Positions 24,568 to 33,384 of a DNA stretch of 42,806 bases are shown here, one piece after another. The stretch covers positions 1 through 42,806 of the forward strand of contig NZ_SMJU01000014.1 in the NCBI RefSeq assembly GCF_004348825.1, read 5' to 3'. The notes beneath the pieces were generated by a model. That model ran no database searches, was not told the DNA's origin, and saw only the letters and a list, made by a program, of their open reading frames with translations. Numbering within the stretch: position 1 is the first letter of the stretch; each line of letters starts with the position of its first letter. Origin of the DNA: Arundinibacter roseus. GTDB lineage: Bacteria > Bacteroidota > Bacteroidia > Cytophagales > Spirosomataceae. The position numbers and the translations under genes were made by a program.

Positions 24568-24594
24568 AGTGGTACCTGATCTAGCGTAGTATAT

Positions 24595-24629
24595 AAAAAA
24601 GGCTGGCAAAAAATCTGCCAGCCTTTTTT
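24595..24629. terminator. Bidirectional terminator between LuxR-type gene copy 2 and giant surface gene 2
   Basis: AAAAAAGGCTGGCA at 24595-24608 pairs with TGCCAGCCTTTTTT at 24616-24629, a perfect 14-bp arm with a 7-base loop. A-run and T-run serve both convergent transcripts. Confidence 0.92.
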
Positions 24630-24648
24630 ATGTACGCTATTGTCTTCT

Positions 24649-26473
24649 CTACTTTTTAGTTTTCGTTATCACAAACGGCACACAAACCTCCGCCGGGCAG
24701 CAGTCTTCTACCACTACCACCACCGGACAGCAACCCTCCGCCGGGCACGTGCCCGAGGTGGATGTGAAGGTGTATTCGTAGCTTCCAAGTTCGGTTTCGG
24801 TAGCCGTGTACGAATTACCCGTGGACACCTGTACTGGCTGTCCACCCTGCACTTGCCGGAACCAAACCACACCCGTGTACTGCTCAGGGACGCTTAATTC
24901 GATCCCGCTGCTTTGTCCGCGGCACAGGAGAATGGGCACCGTAAAACACTCCCGATCAATATCATCCTCCGTTTCGTCGCCGTTGCCGGGTGTGCTGTCT
25001 ACGTCGTCTTCGGTCATCTTCGTGATCTCTGCCGTGTTGAACCATACACCGGCGGCGATTACTTTCACCCTGATTTGCAGACTTACGGTATCCCCTACCA
25101 TCAGGCTATCGAAACTCCATTTTTTGGTCAGCTGCGAGTAGCTGCCAATGTCAGCCGTACTGCTCAGGTACTGAACTCCGGCGTTTAGTTCGTCGGTAAC
25201 TTCAATGCCGTGCGCCGTACCTTCTCCTTCGTTCCAAACCCGGATTGTGTAGGTCAATGTTTCACCGAGCATCGCCAGTTTTTTGTCAATTGCTTTGTCC
25301 AGCGCGAGGTCATAGGTCTTGTCGCAATTCAGACGAGTAACTACAATCGTATCGCTGCATTGACCATTGCTGATGATGAACGAGTAGGTAAAATCTTTGG
25401 TCGCCATGCCGCTGATTTTGCCATCGGTCGTAATCGTCGCCGGATTTCCAGCCGCTGCCGTCCAGGTAGCACCCGCCACGGTTGGCAGCGTCAGCGTGTC
25501 GAAGCAGGTGGTTTGGTTGGGCAGTTCGAGTACACCCCGGAAGACTATCACCGTATCCGAACACGTACTGCCAAGCGTTGCATCACGAAGAATGAATAGG
25601 TACACACCGCTTTCATTCATGCCGCTAACAACTCCTGTTTGGGCAGAGATACTTACACTAACAGGGTTCATCGCCGCACTGATCCATTCTTCGCCAGCCG
25701 CAGCGTCAGGCAGATTTATAGAAGTTTCAGGCTGACACACAAACACTTGTGCAGGTCCGGCATCGGGTTTGACACACACATCGCCACAGTCCCGGTACGG
25801 AAGCAAAATACTCACGTCCGTAAAGCAGTCATCTTTGCCGTTGAAGATTCGGACAATGTAGGTCTGTCCGGTTGTCTGCACCGGGTTTGGCAGATTAGCT
25901 ACGGTGATAGTCGATCCGGTTAACGCCGTTGCGGATGCATAGTTTGCCAGTCCGGCTACCGAAGTGGCGAAGCTAAATTTGTTTCCACCACTAATTCCGG
26001 TGACCACAAACGACGCATCATTTTGGGCCGTTTTGCCATCGCAGGTAGCCGCAGAGGCATCGGTTGCAGCAAACGTTGGCGCTACACAAGGTGAAATCAA
26101 GCCCGCGTCAATCGTTGGGTTGTCTTTGTTTAATCCAGTCAATGTTGGATCAAGCGTTACAACTTCGCTCAAACCTTCGGTTGTGAAATCGTTGTCTTTT
26201 TCATCGTCACCACCTTCATTTTTCTTCGAAGAAATCAGGCACGAATCGGGAAGCGTCGTTACGTCAATCTGCACGATGTAGTCACCTTTACCCAGATTCG
26301 TAAAGCTATACGCTCCGTTTCCAGCGGTGGTGGTGGAGTCGAGTTTCGCTCCCGGTGCGCCACCCTCGGCTGACCACAGAATGACTTTTACACCATTCAC
26401 ACCCGGCTCGCCGGCATCCTGCTGACCGTTGTCATTCAGGTCTTTCCAGACGAAATCGCCGAGTGAACCTTTT
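24649..26473 (-). repeat. 3' cassette shared with giant surface gene 1
   Basis: Partner of 11801-13622. It encodes the last SdrD-B repeat, three beta domains, the DUF11 domain and the tail. Collinear with the partner apart from one codon in the SdrD-B repeat, with scattered, mostly synonymous differences. Confidence 0.9.
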
Positions 26474-29400
26474 GGTGAAATCAAACCTGCATCAATCGTT
26501 GGGTTGTCTTTATTCAAGCCCGTCAGCGTTGGATCAAGCGTGACCACTTCACTCAAACCTGAGGTTGAGAAATCATTATCGCTTGCGTCATCACCGATAT
26601 TTTGCTTCGGTGAAATCAGACACGAATCAGGCAAAGTTGTTAGGTCAATCTGCACGATGTAATCACCCGCCAGAAGATTCGTAAAGCTATACGCTCCGTT
26701 TCCAGCGGTGGTGGTGGAGTCGAGCTTTGCTCCCGGTGCACCGCCAACGGCTGACCAAAGAATTACCTTCACGCCATTGACTCCCGGCTCGCCTGCATCC
26801 TGCTGCCCGTTGTCATTCAGGTCTTTCCAGACGAAGTCGCCCAGGCTGCCTTTTGGTGAAATCAAACCTGCGTCAATCGTTGGGTTGTCTTTGTTCAGAC
26901 CTGTAAGCGTTGGATCAAGCGTTACAACTTCACTCAAACCTTCGGTTGAGAAATCGTTGTCGCTTGCGTCATCACCGATATTTTGCTTTGAAGAAATCAG
27001 GCAGGAATCGGGAAGCGTCGTTACGTCGATTTGTACAATATAATCACCCGCCAACAGATTCGTAAAGCTATACGCTCCGTTTCCAGCGGTGGTGGTCGAG
27101 TCCAGCTTGGCCAGCGGCTGACCGCTTGCATTGGCACTCCACAAAATCACCTTCACACCATTCACGCCCGGCTCGCCAGCATCCTGCTGCCCATTGTCAT
27201 TCAGGTCCTTCCAAACGAAGTCGCCCAGGCTGCCTTTGGGTGAAATCAAGCCCGCGTCGATCGTTGGGTTGTCTTTGTTCAAGCCCGTCAGGGTTGGGTC
27301 AAGCGTTACAACCGTCGAAAGTCCAGCAGTGGTAAAGTCGTTGTCGCTTGCGTCATCACCGATATTTTGTTTTGGTGAAATCAGGCAGGAATCGGGAAGC
27401 GTCGATACGTCGATTTGTACAATATAATCACCCGCCAACAGATTCGTAAAGCTATACGCTCCGTTTCCGGTAGTCACTGTGGAATCAAGTTTCGCACCAG
27501 GTGCACCGCCAACTGCTGACCACAGAATGACTTTCACACCATTCACACCCGGCTCACCTGCGTCCTGCTGCCCGTTGTCGTTCAGATCTTTCCAAACGAA
27601 GTCGCCTAATGAACCTTTGGGAGAATACAAACCTGCATCAATCGTTGGGTTGTCTTTGTTCAGACCTGTAAGCGTTGGATCAAGCGTTACAACCGGCGAA
27701 AGTCCAGCGGTGGTAAAGTCGTTGTCGCTTGCGTCGTTTCCGATATTTTGCTTCGGTGAAATCAGGCACGAATCAGGTAAAGTTGTTAGGTCAATTTGCA
27801 CGATGTAATCGCCCGCCAGCAGATTCGTAAAGCTATACGCTCCGTTTCCAGCAGTCACTGTGGAATCGAGTTTTGCTCCCGGTGCGCCACCTACGGCTGA
27901 CCATAGAATGACATTTACACCATTCACGCCCGGCTCACCAGCATCCTGCTGACCGTTATCGTTCAGGTCTTTCCAGACAAAGTCGCCTAATGAGCCTTTC
28001 GGTGAAATCAAACCAGCGTCAATCGTTGGGTTGTCTTTGTTTAAGCCTGTCAGGGTTGGGTCAAGTGTTACAACCGGCGAAAGTCCATCGGTGGTAAAGT
28101 CGTTGTCGCTTGCGTCATCACCGATATTTTGCTTCGGTGAAATCAGGCAAGAGTCAGGTAAAGTTGTTAGGTCAATCTGCACGATGTAATCGCCTTTACC
28201 CAAATTCGTAAAGCTATACGCTCCGTTTCCAGCGGTAATTGTTGAGTCGAGCTTGGCACCCGGCGCACCGCCAACGGCTGACCACAGAATTACCTTCACA
28301 CCATTGACACCCGGCTCACCTGTGTCCTGCTGCCCGTTGTCGTTCAGATCTTTCCAAACGAAGTCGCCTAATGAACCTTTGGGAGAATACAAACCTGCAT
28401 CAATCGTTGGGTTGTCTTTGTTTAGGCCCGTTAACGTTGGATCAAGTGTTACAATCGGCGAAAGTCCAGCGGTCGTAAAATCATTGTCTTTTTCGTCATC
28501 ACCGCCTTCGTTTTGTTTTGGTGAAATCAGGCAGGAATCGGGAAGCGTCGATACGTCGATTTGTACAATATAATCACCCGCCAACAGATTCGTAAAGCCA
28601 TACGCTCCGTTTCCAGCGGTAATTGTAGAATCGAGTTTCGCACCCGGCGCACCGCCAACAGCTGACCAAAGAATCACTTTCACGCCATTCACACCCGGCT
28701 CGCCGTCGTCCTGCTGACCGTTGTCATTCAGGTCCTTCCATACGAAGTCGCCTAATGAACCTTTGGGAGAATACAAACCTGCATCAATCGTTGGGTTGTC
28801 TTTGCTTAAGCCGGTCAGGGTTGGGTCAAGTGTTACAACCGGCGAAAGTCCAGCGGTGGTAAAGTCGTTGTCGCTTGCGTCGTTTCCGATATTTTGCTTC
28901 GATGAAATCAGGCACGAATCAGGTAAAGTTGTTAGGTCAATTTGCACGATGTAATCGCCCGCCAGCAGATTCGTAAAGCTGTACGCTCCGTTTCCGGCGG
29001 TGGTCGTTGAATCAAGCTTTGCACCCGGTGCACCGCCAACGGCTGACCACAGAATGACTTTCACACCATTGACACCCGGCTCGCCGTCGTCCTGCTGACC
29101 GTTGTCATTCAGGTCCTTCCAAACAAAGTCGCCCAGGCTGCCTTTGGGTGAAATCAAGCCCGCGTCGATTGTTGGGTTGTCTTTATTCAAGCCCGTCAGC
29201 GTTGGATCAAGTGTTACAACTTCGCTCAAACCTTCGGTTGTGAAATCGTTGTCTTTTTCATCGTCGCCACCTTCATTTTTCTTCGAAGAAATTAGGCACG
29301 AATCGGGAAGCGTCGTTACGTCAATCTGCACGATGTAATCGCCTTTACCCAGATTCGTAAAGCTATACGCTCCGTTTCCAGCGGTGGTGGTGGAGTCAAG

Positions 29401-32217
29401 CTTCGCACCCGGCGCACCGCCAACGGCTGACCACAGAATTACCTTCACACCATTGACCCCCGGCTCGCCGTCGTCTTGCAGACCGTTGTCGTTCAGGTCC
29501 TTCCATACGAAATCGCCTAATGAACCTTTGGGAGAATACAAACCCGCGTCGATTGTTGGGTTGTCTTTGTTAAGTCCAGTCAGCGTTGGATCAAGTGTTA
29601 CAACCGGCGAAAGTCCAGCGGTGGTAAAATCGTTGTCTTTTTCGTCATCACCGCCTTCGTTTTGCTTCGGTGAAATCAGGCAGGAATCGGGAAGCGTCGT
29701 TACGTCGATTTGTACAATATAATCACCCGCCAACAGATTCGTAAAGCTATACGCTCCGTTTCCGGCGGTCGTCGTCGAGTCGAGCTTTGCACCCGGTGCA
29801 CCCCCCACGGCTGACCAGAGAATGACTTTCACGCCATTCACACCCGGCTCGCCGGCATCCTGCTGCCCGTTGTCGTTCAGGTCTTTCCAGACGAAGTCGC
29901 CGAGAGAAGAGCGTTGTTCGAGTAGGCCAAAATCAAGCGTGTGATTATTTTCGCCTTCTATGCCAGTCATGAAAACGATCGTTCCGTCTGGATTTGCATC
30001 GCTATCCGCAACATCTGACAAACCGGGACTGACTGCATCTTTTACTGAAAATCCTTCACAGGTAGCCAGGACACCGGTCCCGGGTTGGGTTTTAATTTTC
30101 ACTACATATTCAGTGGTAGGCAATAAGGCCGTATCGGCTCCGGTGCCTGTCCATCCAGCACCCAGAATACTTTTTGTACTAAAATACCACTGTCCACCAT
30201 TGGCGGTCGTAGTAGTAGCTAAGGGAGATCCCGTGGCGGAGGAACCTTTATACAACTCCACTTCTACTCCGTCGATTCCGGGTTCCTCCGGATCCTGAAT
30301 ACCATTCCGATTGCTATCTTTCCAAACTCGATTTCCAATTTCAATGGGTGGAAGATCACAAATGAACTCCGTTTCACCCAAACCGTAGGCTTTTCCAAAG
30401 GCCCGACCGGCAGTACCTGTCAAAACAGTAATCGCCTTAGTCTGTGGGACACTCGCTCCTGACAGATCAAACCAGTCGATCCCATTTGAAAAAGCAGCAG
30501 CCCGTGGATCCATTGATCCGGCAACCAATTCATTTTTCCGAAGGAGTACTGCCAGCCCGCCCAGGCCCGTTTCCTCATGATAAAAGTTTCCGTCTATATA
30601 GTTATCATTTCCAAAGACCGGTTCACTTGTTCCACTTGCCGTGCTGGGATCCGTAAAATCCGCCATGTTGATTGTCCATGTTCCGCCATTTTGAATGGGT
30701 GCTTTCAAATAATCGCCAAAGGCATCTCCGGTTCTGAGTGTAAATGGAGACGTAGGTTGTGGAGCCTGATACCCTTCCTGATCTCCGAACCGATCTCTAA
30801 GGCCCAGGATCATATTCCCGGCTGCATCGAATTCAATATCAGTGAGTATAGGTTGTGGGTATCCACCTTCCCCCAAACCGGACACGGTTATTGGAGGACG
30901 AATATTTCCCTTTGCCCAGGGCATCCAATTAGCCGGACCGAAGCAGTTAGGTGTCTGTCCAAAGCCACATCCACGATTGTAAACCAGGGAAAAATCCAGC
31001 TCTTTGGTAAACGTAGAAGTACCCGGCACAAAGGAGTACACGAGACCACGAAGCGCCCCGCCTTCCTGACCGTTATTTACGATCCCGATGTACAATTTTC
31101 CTTTATAAAATTTTAAACCAAAAGGTCTGATTTCCAGATTATTTACCGCGGGCATATCGGGCAACGGGCTCGCTGGATTAGCCAGCGGAATAACTGCTAC
31201 CTCGGAAGTATTTGTAGGGGCTACCGGATTTTTGGGGTCTGTACCCAATGAAATTTTGTAAAGGGAGCGATCATGTAGGTTAATTGTCCACAGACTTAGC
31301 CCATCATCCGAAATCTCCAAATCTCCAAAAGACCTGCGACTAACCGCATCGTAAGAATTGGCATCAATCACATCAGGACCGGACAGCGTCGTAAAATTAT
31401 GCGGGTCAGTCCCGGCTACCCCTGCACCAAAAAGGTCTTCCAGATCCAGAAAGAGTTCTCCTGATAAATTACCATCCGCAGGATCTGTTATTTTATAAAT
31501 GGCCGCCGGCCCGTTGGGACCAAAGCCAGCAAATCGTTTGAGATAGGAAGCCGCAAATAGTAGTTTGGCATGCCGCTGATAGGCTAGACCGTAGGTTGTA
31601 CCAATTGCACTCGCGATGGCTTCATGCGAAACGAGATCCTTGTCATTCGCTTCATTTGCAGCAGGCACCACATTATTATCAATCGAAATCAGCACATCAC
31701 CCGTTCCGGTATTATCGCCTTCTACGAAGCAATTGATTACAAATTTCGGATCTGCCTGGCAATAGAAGTTGGGATTACTCAGTGCCAGGTTGTTAGCACA
31801 ACTATTTACACTCACAAACTGAACCGAGGTTTTGTTGTCGGTACCAGCAAAAGAGGAGTAATAGCCCACAGGAAAACTACTAAACTCGACCCGAAAGGTG
31901 GTACCTCCCGATAGGCTCGGACTACTTAACAGATACTTTCCGTCGGCGCCGGTGGTAGTGGTGGTGACGACTCCGGTTGCACTTAGGGCTGTAACGGTCA
32001 CAGCTGACAAAGGCTGATCGATGCCAGCATCAAAAATACCGTCCTGAGCATAGTCAATAAAGACAAGCCCCCCAATGTAAGGGTCGCCGGAGGTAGTTGG
32101 CGGACAATCCTGAGCTTGTGAGTTTTGGAAGAGTGCGGGCATGCCCGCACAAAATAGTATCAGGAAAAAATAGCGTAGCTGCCGGAAAAGATTTTCCTGC
32201 GGCATTCCTATTTTCAT
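24649..32217 (-). CDS. Giant surface protein 2: propeller-like N-terminus, ten SdrD-B repeats, DUF11, Cys-rich tail
   Basis: About 2522 residues from the ATG at 32217. In-frame alternatives are ATG 32253, ATG 32205 and a TTG at 32319; 32217 places the signal peptide (YFFLILFCAGMPAL ... SQAQ) best. A first SdrD-B-like domain (IGGLVFIDYAQDGIFDAGID) precedes a propeller-like region related to giant 1 (GLAYQRHAKLLFAASYLKRF, FGDLEISDDG, ILTDIEFDAAGNMILG). Another SdrD-B domain (IGNRVWKDSNRNGIQDPEEP) and ten near-identical SdrD-B repeats of 127-128 residues follow. The C-terminal ~600 residues, including DUF11 and a Cys-rich tail ending CVPFVITKTKK, nearly equal those of giant 1. SdrD-B domains are rigid, calcium-binding stalks in surface adhesins. 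No known sorting domain is recognised at the end. Confidence 0.93.
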   Translation of the reverse strand: MKIGMPQENLFRQLRYFFLILFCAGMPALFQNSQAQDCPPTTSGDPYIGGLVFIDYAQDGIFDAGIDQPLSAVTVTALSATGVVTTTTTGADGKYLLSSPSLSGGTTFRVEFSSFPVGYYSSFAGTDNKTSVQFVSVNSCANNLALSNPNFYCQADPKFVINCFVEGDNTGTGDVLISIDNNVVPAANEANDKDLVSHEAIASAIGTTYGLAYQRHAKLLFAASYLKRFAGFGPNGPAAIYKITDPADGNLSGELFLDLEDLFGAGVAGTDPHNFTTLSGPDVIDANSYDAVSRRSFGDLEISDDGLSLWTINLHDRSLYKISLGTDPKNPVAPTNTSEVAVIPLANPASPLPDMPAVNNLEIRPFGLKFYKGKLYIGIVNNGQEGGALRGLVYSFVPGTSTFTKELDFSLVYNRGCGFGQTPNCFGPANWMPWAKGNIRPPITVSGLGEGGYPQPILTDIEFDAAGNMILGLRDRFGDQEGYQAPQPTSPFTLRTGDAFGDYLKAPIQNGGTWTINMADFTDPSTASGTSEPVFGNDNYIDGNFYHEETGLGGLAVLLRKNELVAGSMDPRAAAFSNGIDWFDLSGASVPQTKAITVLTGTAGRAFGKAYGLGETEFICDLPPIEIGNRVWKDSNRNGIQDPEEPGIDGVEVELYKGSSATGSPLATTTTANGGQWYFSTKSILGAGWTGTGADTALLPTTEYVVKIKTQPGTGVLATCEGFSVKDAVSPGLSDVADSDANPDGTIVFMTGIEGENNHTLDFGLLEQRSSLGDFVWKDLNDNGQQDAGEPGVNGVKVILWSAVGGAPGAKLDSTTTAGNGAYSFTNLLAGDYIVQIDVTTLPDSCLISPKQNEGGDDEKDNDFTTAGLSPVVTLDPTLTGLNKDNPTIDAGLYSPKGSLGDFVWKDLNDNGLQDDGEPGVNGVKVILWSAVGGAPGAKLDSTTTAGNGAYSFTNLGKGDYIVQIDVTTLPDSCLISSKKNEGGDDEKDNDFTTEGLSEVVTLDPTLTGLNKDNPTIDAGLISPKGSLGDFVWKDLNDNGQQDDGEPGVNGVKVILWSAVGGAPGAKLDSTTTAGNGAYSFTNLLAGDYIVQIDLTTLPDSCLISSKQNIGNDASDNDFTTAGLSPVVTLDPTLTGLSKDNPTIDAGLYSPKGSLGDFVWKDLNDNGQQDDGEPGVNGVKVILWSAVGGAPGAKLDSTITAGNGAYGFTNLLAGDYIVQIDVSTLPDSCLISPKQNEGGDDEKDNDFTTAGLSPIVTLDPTLTGLNKDNPTIDAGLYSPKGSLGDFVWKDLNDNGQQDTGEPGVNGVKVILWSAVGGAPGAKLDSTITAGNGAYSFTNLGKGDYIVQIDLTTLPDSCLISPKQNIGDDASDNDFTTDGLSPVVTLDPTLTGLNKDNPTIDAGLISPKGSLGDFVWKDLNDNGQQDAGEPGVNGVNVILWSAVGGAPGAKLDSTVTAGNGAYSFTNLLAGDYIVQIDLTTLPDSCLISPKQNIGNDASDNDFTTAGLSPVVTLDPTLTGLNKDNPTIDAGLYSPKGSLGDFVWKDLNDNGQQDAGEPGVNGVKVILWSAVGGAPGAKLDSTVTTGNGAYSFTNLLAGDYIVQIDVSTLPDSCLISPKQNIGDDASDNDFTTAGLSTVVTLDPTLTGLNKDNPTIDAGLISPKGSLGDFVWKDLNDNGQQDAGEPGVNGVKVILWSANASGQPLAKLDSTTTAGNGAYSFTNLLAGDYIVQIDVTTLPDSCLISSKQNIGDDASDNDFSTEGLSEVVTLDPTLTGLNKDNPTIDAGLISPKGSLGDFVWKDLNDNGQQDAGEPGVNGVKVILWSAVGGAPGAKLDSTTTAGNGAYSFTNLLAGDYIVQIDLTTLPDSCLISPKQNIGDDASDNDFSTSGLSEVVTLDPTLTGLNKDNPTIDAGLISPKGSLGDFVWKDLNDNGQQDAGEPGVNGVKVILWSAEGGAPGAKLDSTTTAGNGAYSFTNLGKGDYIVQIDVTTLPDSCLISSKKNEGGDDEKDNDFTTEGLSEVVTLDPTLTGLNKDNPTIDAGLISPCVAPTFAATDASAATCDGKTAQNDASFVVTGISGGNKFSFATSVAGLANYASATALTGSTITVANLPNPVQTTGQTYIVRIFNGKDDCFTDVSILLPYRDCGDVCVKPDAGPAQVFVCQPETSINLPDAAAGEEWISAAMNPVSVSISAQTGVVSGMNESGVYLFILRDATLGSTCSDTVIVFRGVLELPNQTTCFDTLTLPTVAGATWTAAAGNPATITTDGKISGMATKDFTYSFIISNGQCSDTIVVTRLNCDKTYDLALDKAIDKKLAMLGETLTYTIRVWNEGEGTAHGIEVTDELNAGVQYLSSTADIGSYSQLTKKWSFDSLMVGDTVSLQIRVKVIAAGVWFNTAEITKMTEDDVDSTPGNGDETEDDIDRECFTVPILLCRGQSSGIELSVPEQYTGVVWFRQVQGGQPVQVSTGNSYTATETELGSYEYTFTSTSGTCPAEGCCPVVVVVEDCCPAEVCVPFVITKTKK
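26087..29918 (-). repeat. Ten-copy SdrD-B tandem array, 381-384 bp period
   Basis: The marker GTAAAGC(T/C) occurs at 26300, 26681, 27062, 27446, 27827, 28208, 28592, 28973, 29357 and 29741. Steps are 381 or 384 bases, so the frame is always kept. The extra codon is explained by two variants: NEGGDDEKDN versus NIGNDASDN, and one unit with SANASGQPL instead of SAVGGAPG. Units also differ as LLAGDY versus LGKGDY and SPK versus SSK. Giant gene 1 holds one further unit at about 13245-13622. Confidence 0.95.
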
Positions 32218-32689
32218 ACCTGCTTCAAGTAAGCGGTAGAAACTTTTTGGCATAATCTGGAAACGGTTTACTTTGGATACTAGTCGATTTTCTGAGAAAT
32301 CTGGATAGTCCGTTTCCAATTAATGTACCAAATTGCATCGCATTGCTACTAATAAAGGTAATATTCTTACATATTTTTAACTTACTTGTTTTTGTTATAT
32401 ATAAAATTTGTTTTATATCATTTTACTACATAATTTACATATACAGACAACAGAAGAAAAGTAAAAAGAATATTTATTGTAACTAAATTTTGGTTAAAAA
32501 CGCTTCAATAGAGTTTAGTAACTTTTATTCACTATTCTGTAAGCTTTCCAGAAAGGCTAATTTCAACCCCTCACAACTAGCAGAAAAAAAACAGTTTATA
32601 GACTTAAATAGCTATCAATCAGCAAACTTAGATAATTAAAACACAGTGTCTATCTGATTTTCCGACAGTGAAGCAAAAGCAAAAAAAAT
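32218..32689. promoter_or_regulatory. AT-rich upstream region of giant surface gene 2
   Basis: Very AT-rich DNA with no convincing gene. The promoter of the giant gene must lie here. I could not assign a confident TTTG / TAnnTTTG Bacteroidota promoter. The 18-bp motif found near the NarL and AraC genes is absent. Confidence 0.4.
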
Positions 32690-32718
32690 GCCTGATGTAA
32701 GACGAATCTACATCAGGC
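32690..32718 (-). terminator. Terminator of the metH-gre operon
   Basis: GCCTGATGTA at 32690-32699 pairs with TACATCAGGC at 32709-32718. On the minus strand the hairpin is followed by an ATTTTTTTT run. It lies about 190 bases past the stop of the Gre-like gene. The DNA between (32719-32907) is AT-rich with no gene. Confidence 0.8.
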
Positions 32719-32907
32719 GATTAATTTTTGACAATTTTAAACAAGTTGAAGCACAATTTGTATCTACCAATTATGCTATTTTTGTAACCTAATATTGCCT
32801 ATACAATAAACATTCCAATTTGGGAATTTTGCCTATTTTTATTACATATTTTATTTTTTTATATGTAAATAGCAAAACAGAATGTCTTTTTCACTACATC
32901 TTCAACA

Positions 32908-33381
32908 TCAATAAATAGCCTTCACGGTACTCTTTTTGCCTTGAAACAGAAACGTTTCGCCCACTTGCCTGCCATACAGTAATTTTCCTATGGGAGAAGC
33001 CACCGAAATTGCCAGGATTGTTTTGTCGCCTACCTTGACTACACCTTCGCCTACGGCCAGGAAAAAGTAGTGGGTAGCCGAAAGCACCAAACTCCCCTGC
33101 ACCACCCGCATAGCGGGAACGGGCAGTTGTGTACTCAGTCGTTCGAGAATTGTCCGATCCTGCCGGGCCTGTTCAAACTGCCGGGCATGCATGTTGCGAT
33201 CGAGCTGCCCCATTGATCGGGAGGTTTCGTACTTATCGCCCGCCGAGCTTTTGCTTTGGTCATTGGCCGACTCCTGAGCAGCCTGCATCGCAACCCGGGA
33301 GGCCGCCATACGTGCATCAAGAATCGTCAGTAAATGGGAAATCAGGTCGTTTTTTAGTTGAATTGCGTTTTGTTCGTCCAT
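32908..33381 (-). CDS. GreA/GreB-like protein (FKBP-like C-terminal domain)
   Basis: 157 residues. The N-terminal ~80 residues are helical and charged (a coiled-coil-like segment containing AGDKYETSRSMGQLDRNMHA). The C-terminal half is a small beta domain with VGDKTILAISVASPIGKLLY and VGETFLFQGKKSTVKAIY. That is the shape of the Gre-factor C-terminal domain, which docks on RNA polymerase. Canonical GreA has two acidic residues at the tip of its coiled coil; I cannot confirm them here, so transcript-cleavage activity is uncertain. Close relatives in Bacteroidota are sometimes mislabelled 3-oxoacyl-ACP synthase. The start codon lies 3 bases after the metH stop codon, so it is the second gene of that operon. 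Confidence 0.75.
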   Translation of the reverse strand: MDEQNAIQLKNDLISHLLTILDARMAASRVAMQAAQESANDQSKSSAGDKYETSRSMGQLDRNMHARQFEQARQDRTILERLSTQLPVPAMRVVQGSLVLSATHYFFLAVGEGVVKVGDKTILAISVASPIGKLLYGRQVGETFLFQGKKSTVKAIY

Positions 33382-33384
33382 TGG

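Noticed and set aside
26087-29918. CRISPR array
   Set aside because: The units are 381-384 bp coding repeats without short spacers, and there are no cas genes.
24649-32217. Diversity-generating retroelement target
   Set aside because: Variation among repeats is in blocks and includes codon indels rather than adenine-specific changes. No reverse transcriptase or template repeat is visible.
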